Positions 54,193 to 62,087 of a stretch of 64,000 nucleotides of DNA are shown here, piece by piece. The stretch is taken from the NCBI GenBank assembly GCA_963762315.1, contig CAVXKO010000005.1, positions 496,001 through 560,000 on the forward strand, in the 5' to 3' direction. The position numbers and the translations under genes are program-made. A model generated the notes under the pieces. The model worked only from the letters and a program-made list of their open reading frames with translations, was not told where the DNA came from and ran no database searches. This stretch comes from RPQJ01 sp963762315. Its GTDB lineage: Bacteria > Pseudomonadota > Gammaproteobacteria > Steroidobacterales > Steroidobacteraceae. Positions within the stretch are counted from its first letter, which is position 1, and every line of letters starts with the position of its first letter.

Positions 54193-55861
54193 ATTTTTTC
54201 AGTTGGTCCTTCAGCTCGCGGCGCAGGATCTTCCCGACGTTGGTCTTGGGCAGCTCGTCCCTGAAGTACACGCGCTTCGGCACCTTGTAGCCGGTGAGCG
54301 ACTTGCGGCAGAAGTCGATCAGGTCCTCCTCCGTCAGCGCCGGATCCTTCTTCACCACGAACAGCGCAACGACTTCGCCCGCGCGCTCGTCCGGTTGTGC
54401 CACCGCCGCCACCTCGAGCACGCCCGGGTGCGTGACGGCCACGCCTTCCACCTCGTTCGGGTACACGTTGAACCCCGACACGAGGATCATGTCCTTCTTG
54501 CGGTCCTCGATGTACACGTAGCCCTGCGGATCGATGTAGCCGATGTCGCCGGTGCGCAGCACGTGCCCGGGCAGCATCACTTTCTCGGTCTCGTCCGGGC
54601 GGTTCCAGTAGCCTCGCATCACTTGAGGCCCCTCTACGCAGATCTCTCCGGACTGCCCGAGCGGCACTTCGTTGCCGGCATCGTCGCGGATCGAGATGAT
54701 CGTCGAGGGAATCGGCAGTCCGATCGAACCGTTGAAATCCGCACCTGGCAGGTTGATGCACGCCGCGGGCGAGGTTTCGGTGAGGCCCCACGCCTGCGTG
54801 AGCACGTTGCCCGTCACTTCCTTCCAGCGCTCGGCCACGGCGCGCTGCACCGCCATGCCGCCGCCGAGGCTCACGCGCAGGGCGCTGAAGTCCACCTTGT
54901 CGAATCCCGGCGTGTGCAGCAGCGCGTTGAAGAGCGTGTTCACGCCCGCCATGAACGTGAAGCGATGCTTCGACAATTCGCCGACGAAGCCCTTGAAATC
55001 GCGCGGGTTCGCAATCAGCAGGTTGTGGCCGCCGAGCTTCAGCATCGTGAGGCAGTTCGCCGTGAGCGAGAAGATGTGGTACAGCGGCAGCGCCGTCACC
55101 ACCACTTGCCCCTCGATCGCCCCGAGCATCGGCACGATCCACGCCTCGGACTGCAGCACGTTCGCGACGAGGTTGCGATGCGTCAGCACCGCGCCTTTCG
55201 ACACGCCCGTCGTACCGCCCGTGTACTGCAGGAACGCGATGTCCTCCTGGCCGAGCTCGACCGGCACGAGGTTCTCGTACTTGCCCTTGCTCAACGCGTC
55301 GCCGAACGTGACGGCGCCCGGCAGGCTCCACTCCGGCACCTGCTTGCGGACGTGGCGCAGCACGAAATTCGCGATCACGGACTTCGGGAAGCCGAGCAGG
55401 TCGCCGGCGCCCGTGACGATCACGGTCTCGACGTCCACATCGTGGTGCACTTCGGTCAGCGTGTGCGCGAAGTTCTCGAGGATCAGGATCGCGCGCGCGC
55501 CGGAATCGTTCAGCTGGTGCTCCAGCTCGCGTGGCGTGTACATCGGGTTGACGTTGACGACGGTGAGCCCGGCGCGGAACGCGGCGAGGATGGCCACCGG
55601 GTACTGCAGGACGTTCGGCAGCATCACCGCGAGGCGGTCGCCCTTCTTGAGGCCGGCGACCTTCTGCAGGTAGGCCGCGAACTGCCGGCTCAGCACGTCG
55701 AGGTCGCCGAACGTCAGCGTCCGGTCCATGCTCGTGTAGGCGGGCAGGTCGCGGAACTTCGCGAGGCTGCGCTCCATGATCTCGAGCAGCGAGCGGTACT
55801 CGGACGGATTGATTTCTGCCGGCACGCCCGGCGGGTAAGACTTGAGCCAGATCTTGTCCAC
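54191..55861 (-). CDS. fadD: Long-chain fatty-acid-CoA ligase
   Basis: Activates fatty acids to acyl-CoA through an acyl-adenylate. The P-loop-like motif YTGGTTGVSKGAVLTHRN, AWGLTETSP, the GYIDPQGYVYIEDRKKDMI hinge and the catalytic Lys region VPKRVYFRDELPKTNVGKI are visible. 556 residues, N-terminus MDKIWLKSYPPGVPAEI typical of FadD. Convergent with the RAYT element, whose right repeat overlaps its TAG stop. Confidence 0.94.
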   Translation of the reverse strand: MDKIWLKSYPPGVPAEINPSEYRSLLEIMERSLAKFRDLPAYTSMDRTLTFGDLDVLSRQFAAYLQKVAGLKKGDRLAVMLPNVLQYPVAILAAFRAGLTVVNVNPMYTPRELEHQLNDSGARAILILENFAHTLTEVHHDVDVETVIVTGAGDLLGFPKSVIANFVLRHVRKQVPEWSLPGAVTFGDALSKGKYENLVPVELGQEDIAFLQYTGGTTGVSKGAVLTHRNLVANVLQSEAWIVPMLGAIEGQVVVTALPLYHIFSLTANCLTMLKLGGHNLLIANPRDFKGFVGELSKHRFTFMAGVNTLFNALLHTPGFDKVDFSALRVSLGGGMAVQRAVAERWKEVTGNVLTQAWGLTETSPAACINLPGADFNGSIGLPIPSTIISIRDDAGNEVPLGQSGEICVEGPQVMRGYWNRPDETEKVMLPGHVLRTGDIGYIDPQGYVYIEDRKKDMILVSGFNVYPNEVEGVAVTHPGVLEVAAVAQPDERAGEVVALFVVKKDPALTEEDLIDFCRKSLTGYKVPKRVYFRDELPKTNVGKILRRELKDQLKK

Positions 55862-55922
55862 GGCGAATTCCTGGTTGTCGGTGTCGCGGTCGAATCGGGG
55901 GGCCGCGATTGCTTGTGGAAAA

Positions 55923-56567
55923 CTATATAGCAGGCTTTTTGAGCAGCGGCTTCAGCATCGGCCACACCTCGTCGAGCAGCCGCGGCTGGGCCCGGGCATT
56001 GGGGTGCAGGCCGTCTTCCTGCATCAGCGAATCTTCCAGCGCGATTCCGTCGAGGAAGAACGGCACGAGGGGGACCTTGTGCCGCGCCGCCAGCTCCCCG
56101 TAGAGGCCGTGGAAGGCCTGGGTGTACGCCGGCCCGTAGTTGGGAGGGATGCGCATGCCGACCAGCAGAATCCTGGCCCCCGCCTGCTGCGAAAGGCGGA
56201 GGATGGAATCGAAGTTCTTGCGCACGTCCGCGATCGGCAAGCCGCGCAGGCCGTCATTGCCACCCAGTTCGACGATAACGATGTCGGGCCGCTGCTTCTC
56301 GAGCGTACGCGGCAGGCGCGCCAGCGCGCCGCCGGTGGTCTCGCCGCTGGCGCTGGCGTTGACCACCCGGTACTCGTACCCTTCCTTTTTCAGCCGGCCC
56401 TGCAGCAGGGCCACCCAACCCTGCTCGACCGGGACCCCGTAGCTCGCGCTCAGGCTGTCGCCCAGCACGACGATCGTGCGCGGGGTGGCGGGCGCGGCAT
56501 GGCCGGCACCGAACGGCACCAGACACAGGCACGAGACGAAAGCGATGCAGAGGGATCGAATGGACAC
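55923..56567 (-). CDS. tesA: SGNH esterase/thioesterase I
   Basis: Periplasmic GDSL hydrolase of about 214 residues (thioesterase I/lysophospholipase/arylesterase). A signal peptide (SLCIAFVSCLCLVPFGAGHA) is followed by the SGNH blocks: VLGDSLSASYG (Ser), GETTGG (Gly), GGNDGLRG (Asn) and DGLHPN (Asp/His). A GTG start at 56567 is the most plausible. It overlaps by 8 nt the divergent ybbA start at 56560, an unusually tight divergent pair. The tesA-ybbA-ybbP arrangement is widely conserved. Confidence 0.92.
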   Translation of the reverse strand: MSIRSLCIAFVSCLCLVPFGAGHAAPATPRTIVVLGDSLSASYGVPVEQGWVALLQGRLKKEGYEYRVVNASASGETTGGALARLPRTLEKQRPDIVIVELGGNDGLRGLPIADVRKNFDSILRLSQQAGARILLVGMRIPPNYGPAYTQAFHGLYGELAARHKVPLVPFFLDGIALEDSLMQEDGLHPNARAQPRLLDEVWPMLKPLLKKPAI

Positions 56568-57231
56568 AGTGCTGGCCGTCGAAGGAGTCGGCAAGCAGGT
56601 TAGCAGCCCCGAGGGAACGCTGACCATCCTGGACGGGATCACGTTCGCTATCGGGCGGGGCGAGACCGTGGCCGTGGTCGGCGCGTCCGGCGCAGGCAAA
56701 TCGACCCTGCTGGCATTGCTGGCGGGCCTCGATACACCCACGACCGGACAGGTGCGGCTCGCCGGGAACGAACTCACGGCGCTCGACGAGGACGGCCGGG
56801 CGGCGGTGCGCGGTTCCCATGTCGGCTTCGTCTTCCAGTCATTCCACCTCGTGCCGTCCCTCACGGCGCTCGAGAACGTCATGCTGCCGCTCGAACTGCG
56901 CGGCCGCGGCGACGCGCGCTCGGCCGCGACCGAAGTGCTCGGTCGCGTCGGCCTGGCCAGCCGCGTGGGTCACTACCCGAGACAGCTCTCGGGCGGTGAG
57001 CAGCAGCGCGTCGCCATCGCACGTGCCTTCGTCACGAAGCCGGACGTGCTGTTCGCCGATGAGCCCACGGGCAACCTCGACACCGCGACGGGCGAGCGCA
57101 TCATGGACCTGCTGTTCGGCCTCAACACCGAGTCGCAGACCACGCTCGTGCTGGTGACGCACGACCTTTCGCTCGCGGCCCGTTGCGGACGCATCATCCG
57201 CCTCGACGCCGGACGCCTCGTCGCGGAGTGA
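56560..57231 (+). CDS. ybbA: ABC transporter ATP-binding protein YbbA
   Basis: 223-residue LolD/MacB-type ATPase. Walker A VVGASGAGKSTLLALLAG, signature LSGGEQQRVAIARAF, Walker B VLFADEPTGNLD and the switch His in LVLVTHD. The ATG at 56560 has GAGG 6 nt upstream. With the adjacent permease it forms an envelope-lipid or esterase-linked export/mechanotransmission complex; the substrate is unknown. Confidence 0.92.
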   Translation: MDTVLAVEGVGKQVSSPEGTLTILDGITFAIGRGETVAVVGASGAGKSTLLALLAGLDTPTTGQVRLAGNELTALDEDGRAAVRGSHVGFVFQSFHLVPSLTALENVMLPLELRGRGDARSAATEVLGRVGLASRVGHYPRQLSGGEQQRVAIARAFVTKPDVLFADEPTGNLDTATGERIMDLLFGLNTESQTTLVLVTHDLSLAARCGRIIRLDAGRLVAE

Positions 57232-57233
57232 GC

Positions 57234-59729
57234 ATGGCTTTCCTGCGCTTCGCACTCCGCAACCTTTTCCGCGACCTGAAGTCCGGCGAGCTCGCCGTGC
57301 TGGTGCTCGCGCTGCTGGTCGCCGTCGGTTCGCTGACCGCCGTGGCGTTCTTCACCAGCCGCATCGGCCGCGCCGTCGAACAGCAGGCGGGCGAGGTACT
57401 GGCGGCCGACCTGCGCCTCGAATCGTCGCGCGCGATCAGCGAAACCTACGATGCCGAGGCAAGGGAACGCGGCCTGCAGGTCGCGCGCGTCATGTCGATG
57501 CCGAGCGTGGTGTTCTACGGCGAGCAGTCGTCACTGGTCGCATTGCGCGCGGTGGGCGAAGGCTACCCGTTGCGAGGCAAACTGAAGGTGGCCGGGCGAC
57601 CCTTCGGGCCGGCCGTCGAGACGCGCGAGATTCCCGGGCCGGGACAGGCCTGGGCGGACTCGCGGCTCCTGGCGAAAATTGGAGCGGACGTGGGTACGCC
57701 GCTGCAGGTGGGCGCCGCCACCGTCGTCGTGACGCGGGTGCTCGACTACCGGCCGGACCAGGGCAGCGGCTTCGCGGATCTCTCCGCCACGCTGATGATC
57801 AACCTGGAGGACATCCCGAAGACCCAGCTCATCCAGCCCGGCAGCCGCGTCAGCCGCTCCCTGCTGATCGCGGGAGACCCGGCGGACGTCACGGCGTTTC
57901 GAGAGTCGCTCGAGTCGGAGAAGAAGCCGGGCGAGCGCCTGCAGAGCGTTGCCGATGCCAGCCCGCAGATCCGCGCGTCCAGCGATCGTGCGGGCCGGTT
58001 CCTGTCGCTGGCCAGCCTCGTGAGTGTTCTGCTGTCCTCTATCGCCGTGGCGATGGCGGCGCGGCGCTACGCGCGCCGCCATCTCGACAACGTCGCGCTC
58101 ATGAAATGCATGGGCGCCACGCAGGGATTCGTGATGCGCCAGACGACGCTGCAACTGATCGTGATAGCGGCCATCGCGAGCATCGTCGGCACCGCGCTCG
58201 GCTACGTCGCGCAATGGGGCCTCGCATGGTTGCTTCGGGATCTGATCCGTGACGACCTGCCGCCGCCCTCACTGCAGACGTATTGGCTCGGGCTCGTCAC
58301 GGCCATCATCGTGCTCGTCGGGTTCGCGCTGCCGCCACTGCTGAGCCTGAAGCGGGTCCCTCCCGCGCGCGTCCTGCGCCGCAACCTCGAGCCGCCCCCT
58401 CTGCGCCATGCCTTCGTGTACGGCATCGCGGTGGCCGCCGTGCTGGCGCTGCTGTACTGGATCGTGCGCGATACGCGCCTCGTCAGCTACGTCGCCGGCG
58501 GCATGGCCGCCACGTTCGCGATGCTGGCCGTCGCCGGCTGGCTGCTCGTGAAGGCACTGGCACCCCTGCGCGGCGGGGTCGGCGTGGCCTGGCGCTACGG
58601 CCTCGCGAACATCTCGCGGCGCGGCGGCGACAGCGTCGTGCAGATCGTCGCATTCGGCCTGGGGTTCATGGTGCTGCTGCTCCTCGCGCTGGTGCGCAAC
58701 GACCTGCTGCGTGACTGGAAGGCGAGCCTGCCCGAGGGCGCGCCGAACTACTTCATGATCAACATCCGCCCCGACGAGGGCGACGCCGTGCGGGCATTCT
58801 TCTCCGATCGCGGCCTGCCGCCCACCGAACTCGTGCCGATGGTCCGGGCGCGGCTGGCGTCGATCAATGGCACCGAGGTCGGCAAGATCACTTTCAAGTC
58901 GGATCGCGCGAAGGGCTTCGTCGAGCGCGAGGCCAATCTCACCTGGACGGGCGTGCTTCGTGAAGACAACAAGATCACGGCCGGCCAGTGGTGGAAGCAG
59001 GGCGACGGTGGAGGCGCACGCGTGTCTGTGGAACAGGACTACGCGGAGCGGCTCGGCATCGGTCTCGGCGACACGCTGACCTACGACGTCGCCGGCGAAC
59101 TGATCAGCGCCAGGGTGACGAGCCTGCGTGAGGTGCGCTGGGACTCGTTCCAGCCGAATTTCTTCGTGGTGTTCTCGCCGGGCGTGCTGGACGACGTCGC
59201 CGGGACGCTCATCACCAGTGTGCACGTCGAGCCCTCGCAGCGACCCGCGCTCGTCGACCTGGTGAAGCGCTTTCCTGAAGTGACCGTCATCGATCTCGAC
59301 ACCCTGCTCGGGCAGGTGCGAGACGTGATGGACAAGGCGACGCTGGCGGTGCAGTACGTGTTCGTGTTCACGCTGCTGGCGGGCCTGATGGTGCTGCTCG
59401 CGGCCGTGCAGTCCACGAAGGACGAGCGCCGCTACGAAAGTGCGATGCTTCGTACGCTCGGTGCGAGTCGCAAGGTGGTGTTCCAGGGCGTTGCGGCGGA
59501 GTTCGTGGTGCTCGGCGTGCTTGCCGGGTTGCTTGCCGCGGCCGGCGCCACGGTCGCGGGCTATTTCCTGGCGACTGAAGTATTCAGCCTCAAGTACACC
59601 CCCGATCCGTGGGTGTGGATCTTCGGCATCGTCGGCGGCGCGATGCTGGTCGGTACGGCCGGCGTGCTTGCTGCGCGGTCGGTCGTGACGCAGCCGCCGA
59701 TGTCGACGCTGCGACAAGGCAACGGGTGA
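57234..59729 (+). CDS. ybbP: ABC transporter permease YbbP (FtsX-like)
   Basis: 831 residues. MacB/FtsX-type permease with an N-terminal helix (LAVLVLALLVAVGSLTAV), a large periplasmic domain and a first FtsX core (LASLVSVLLSSIAVAMAARR; IVIAAIASIVGTALGYVAQW). A second periplasmic domain follows, then a C-terminal FtsX core (FVFTLLAGLMVLLAAVQST; AEFVVLGVLAGLLAAAGAT). The duplicated layout is typical of YbbP. Starts 2 nt after ybbA. Confidence 0.92.
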   Translation: MAFLRFALRNLFRDLKSGELAVLVLALLVAVGSLTAVAFFTSRIGRAVEQQAGEVLAADLRLESSRAISETYDAEARERGLQVARVMSMPSVVFYGEQSSLVALRAVGEGYPLRGKLKVAGRPFGPAVETREIPGPGQAWADSRLLAKIGADVGTPLQVGAATVVVTRVLDYRPDQGSGFADLSATLMINLEDIPKTQLIQPGSRVSRSLLIAGDPADVTAFRESLESEKKPGERLQSVADASPQIRASSDRAGRFLSLASLVSVLLSSIAVAMAARRYARRHLDNVALMKCMGATQGFVMRQTTLQLIVIAAIASIVGTALGYVAQWGLAWLLRDLIRDDLPPPSLQTYWLGLVTAIIVLVGFALPPLLSLKRVPPARVLRRNLEPPPLRHAFVYGIAVAAVLALLYWIVRDTRLVSYVAGGMAATFAMLAVAGWLLVKALAPLRGGVGVAWRYGLANISRRGGDSVVQIVAFGLGFMVLLLLALVRNDLLRDWKASLPEGAPNYFMINIRPDEGDAVRAFFSDRGLPPTELVPMVRARLASINGTEVGKITFKSDRAKGFVEREANLTWTGVLREDNKITAGQWWKQGDGGGARVSVEQDYAERLGIGLGDTLTYDVAGELISARVTSLREVRWDSFQPNFFVVFSPGVLDDVAGTLITSVHVEPSQRPALVDLVKRFPEVTVIDLDTLLGQVRDVMDKATLAVQYVFVFTLLAGLMVLLAAVQSTKDERRYESAMLRTLGASRKVVFQGVAAEFVVLGVLAGLLAAAGATVAGYFLATEVFSLKYTPDPWVWIFGIVGGAMLVGTAGVLAARSVVTQPPMSTLRQGNG

Positions 59730-59739
59730 TGCTCTTGAC

Positions 59740-59925
59740 CTCTCCCGCTTGCGGGAGAGGTCGCCGGTACGGCGGGTGAGGGTTCCGAAAACCCCTCACC
59801 CCTCGCATCGCCGCTGCGGTGCCGACGCTCGCGCCCTCTCCCGCACGCGGGCGAGGGGCTCTTACACCTCTCCCGTTCTCGGGAGAGGTCGCCGGTACGG
59901 CGGGTGAGGGCTCTTTCGTCCTGCA
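59740..59925. repeat. REP-like repeat cluster downstream of ybbP
   Basis: The same family as at 3575-3810. Two full units ACCTCTCCCGCTTGCGGGAG or ACCTCTCCCGTTCTCGGGAG, each followed by AGGTCGCCGGTACGGCGGGT and GAGGG, flank an inverted middle unit (CCCTCACCCCTCGC; CCCTCTCCCGCACGCGGGCG). Here the cluster is intergenic. The rest of the gap to 60171 shows no gene that I can support. Confidence 0.85.
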
Positions 59926-60171
59926 CGTTCCCGCTGGAACGTCCAGGGCACCCACACTCGTTTGTCGAACCACTCCCGGCAAGCGCGTCGGTGACATCGA
60001 GCGAGACGTGGGGGACGATGCACTGATGGCAGGCTCGAACGAATCAGGTCACGCGCAAGAGAACTGGCCGTCCGCTTGCCGGCGACGCGAGTGCCCGCTT
60101 CGGCCGAAACTTTCGGTCTCGGGCCGGGTCTCAAGTTGGTCTGGTCGGATCTAGGATCAGCCGGAGCGCCT

Positions 60172-60894
60172 GTGAACGATCGTTTGGTAGCGAAGCGGGT
60201 AGCGCTTGTCGTCAGCACTTTGCCCTGGCTCCTGGTCGTCGCGTGTACTTGCGAAAGACACGTGCAGACGCCGGAACCACCCCCTCCGGCACTGGTGACT
60301 GCGCCGACCGCGGTTCCTGAGCCGGCTGCGGTTCCTGAGCCGGCCGTGGTTCCAGTACCCGAGCCCGCGTCTGTTGCTGTCGGGCCTCCTGAGCCTGTCG
60401 CGACGCCCGTCTCACCGGGTCCGGTCAAGCCGGTGCGGCCGGCGGCGCCAGTTGACAAGCCGGCTCCTCGGGCTGCGCCAGCCAGGCCGTTACCCGTCGC
60501 TGCGGCGCCGCCCGTGGCCACCAGGCCGCCATCGAAGGCAGCCCCAGCGCCTGTTGCGGCCAAACCAGCCGCACCGCCTCTCGATCTGAAGTCTCTCGAG
60601 GCTCGACTCCGCGAGACCAAGGCCATCGGCGTGTTCACCAAGCTTTCGCTCAAGAATCAGGTCGATGACCTGCTGAACCAGTTCCGCGCGTACCACAAGC
60701 AGCCCGTTGCGACGAGACTCGCCGAGCTGCGGCAGTCGTACAGCCTGTTGCTCCTCAAGGTGCTTGCTCTATTGCAGGACAGCGATCCAACGCTGGCCCG
60801 CGACATCGTCGCGTCGCGTGAAGCGATCTGGGGCATCCTTTCGGATCCGAGAAAGTTCACCGAATCCAATCTGATGGCGGGAGTAACGCCGTGA
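60172..60894 (+). CDS. Putative lipoprotein with Pro/Ala-rich linker
   Basis: 240 residues from a GTG at 60172. A signal peptide (VALVVSTLPWLLVVAC) with a good lipobox Cys is followed by about 110 residues of Pro/Ala/Val repeats (e.g. AVPEPAAVPEPAVVPVPEPA) that could span the periplasm. A small helical C-terminal domain follows (LEARLRETKAIGVFTKLSLK; LLNQFRAYHKQPVATRL). No known family. The stop overlaps the GTG of the next gene (GTGA), suggesting a coupled pair. Confidence 0.7.
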   Translation: MNDRLVAKRVALVVSTLPWLLVVACTCERHVQTPEPPPPALVTAPTAVPEPAAVPEPAVVPVPEPASVAVGPPEPVATPVSPGPVKPVRPAAPVDKPAPRAAPARPLPVAAAPPVATRPPSKAAPAPVAAKPAAPPLDLKSLEARLRETKAIGVFTKLSLKNQVDDLLNQFRAYHKQPVATRLAELRQSYSLLLLKVLALLQDSDPTLARDIVASREAIWGILSDPRKFTESNLMAGVTP

Positions 60895-61157
60895 AAAGAA
60901 GTGTCATGCGCCAGCTTTTGGTGGTTCTGACGACGACGCTGTATGCCGCGACGTCGCTTGCCGCCGATCCCGCTCCCGGCGAAGTTCCAGTGGCGAAAGA
61001 CCTGACAGCGGTGATAGCCCTGCAAGGACTGCCGTGCGGACAGGTCGTCAGTGTCAGCCAACAGGGCGAGAACGATTATATTGCTGCATGTCAGGACGGC
61101 AACCGCTACCGCGTGTACGTTAACGCTGACGGGCGTGTCGTCGTGGAGAAGCAATGA
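60891..61157 (+). CDS. Small secreted protein of unknown function
   Basis: 88 residues. The signal peptide is MRQLLVVLTTTLYAATSLAA; the mature part of about 60 residues has two cysteines (LPCGQVV, AACQDG), possibly a disulfide, and a beta-rich end RYRVYVNADGRVVVEKQ. It resembles small PepSY-like or membrane-stress proteins only loosely. The GTG start overlaps the preceding stop, so it probably works with the lipoprotein. Confidence 0.6.
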   Translation: MKRSVMRQLLVVLTTTLYAATSLAADPAPGEVPVAKDLTAVIALQGLPCGQVVSVSQQGENDYIAACQDGNRYRVYVNADGRVVVEKQ

Positions 61158-61196
61158 GGGCGCCTCGCGTATCGCATCACCGCAGTTGAGGTGGCG

Positions 61197-61220
61197 GAGC
61201 GCGCGGTCCCGCGCGCGCTC
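61197..61220. other. GC-rich hairpin upstream of 61258 gene
   Basis: GAGCGCGCG (61197-61205) and CGCGCGCTC (61212-61220) flank GTCCCG. No T-tract follows. It may separate the upstream pair from the gene at 61258. Confidence 0.45.
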
Positions 61221-61257
61221 CAGCAGGAGAGAGGCGGCAGGTGGCGGAGGATCGCTC

Positions 61258-61536
61258 ATGAAGTTCGTCGGGCAGGTGTTCAACGGCGGCGAGGTGACGC
61301 TCGACTACAACCAGTTCGTGGACTGCGAGATGCGTGACTGCGTCCTGGTGTATCACGGCGGCGACTTCTCGCTGGTGCGCACGCGGCTGATCGGGGTGCA
61401 ATTCGGGCTTGGAGGTGCGGCCAACAACACGCTGTCCTTCCTGCGCCTGGTGCGCGCCAACGGGCAGGCGTTGCTCGACGGGTTGCTCGATGCAGGGCCG
61501 CAGCCGGTGCCGGAGCAGAGCGTCACGATCAATTGA
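61258..61536 (+). CDS. Small protein of unknown function, beta-rich
   Basis: 92 residues beginning MKFVGQVFNGGEVTLDYNQF. The short strands (DCEMRDCVLVYHGGDFSLVR; TRLIGVQFGLGGAANN) hint at a right-handed beta-helix like the edge of a pentapeptide-repeat protein, but no clear repeat is present. No signal peptide, so probably cytoplasmic. The ATG at 61258 follows GGAGG by 6 nt. Next to an AdoMet-decarboxylase-like gene. Confidence 0.6.
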   Translation: MKFVGQVFNGGEVTLDYNQFVDCEMRDCVLVYHGGDFSLVRTRLIGVQFGLGGAANNTLSFLRLVRANGQALLDGLLDAGPQPVPEQSVTIN

Positions 61537-61595
61537 TGGGCGACTGATTGCGTTCGGCTGACTTGCGGCTGAGCCGGACCGGGAGATTGGTAATA

Positions 61596-61952
61596 GTGCG
61601 AGATCTCGCTCCGGACATCCTTCGGCAACGACTGCTGATTGAGGGCCACTACTCGATCAACGTGGACAGCGCCGCCGTTGCGGACTATCTGATTGGCGTT
61701 GCAGCCCATCTCGGACTGCGAACGTATGGAAATCCCATCGTGCATGCGCCGGGTGGCGTGGGCAAGGAAGAGAACGCGGGCTTTGACGCCTTCATCCCCC
61801 TGATCGATTCCGGAATCTCGCTGTACGTCTGGACCCAGAAACGGTTCTTCGCCACGGTGCTGTTCACCTGCAAGGGATTCGAAGTCGAGCACGCGCTCAA
61901 ATTCACGCGGAATTTCTTCGGAGCGCCGGACGTGGAGCATCGATCGTTCTGA
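61596..61952 (+). CDS. S-adenosylmethionine-decarboxylase-like protein
   Basis: About 118 residues from a GTG at 61596 preceded by GGGAG; a longer start at 61548 is possible. The C-terminal half, SGISLYVWTQKRFFATVLF plus TCKGFEVEHALKFTRNFF, has the strand-helix pattern and VFTC-type segment of bacterial SpeD/SpeH. The N-terminal strand is HYSINVDSAAVADYLIGVAA. The Ser-His cleavage motif needed to form the pyruvoyl cofactor is not visible, so it may be a non-catalytic relative. Assignment is by eye and uncertain. Confidence 0.4.
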   Translation: MRDLAPDILRQRLLIEGHYSINVDSAAVADYLIGVAAHLGLRTYGNPIVHAPGGVGKEENAGFDAFIPLIDSGISLYVWTQKRFFATVLFTCKGFEVEHALKFTRNFFGAPDVEHRSF

Positions 61953-62087
61953 TCGTCGGGGGCTGACGGCAAGATCGTCCCCAGGGTCCGGTCAATGTGT
62001 TGACGAGAACGGTTCGCATTGAATTGCGCCCATTTCACGTGCATGTAAATCGGGAGCAGAATCAGCCCAGAAGAGGGCACAAGGAAC

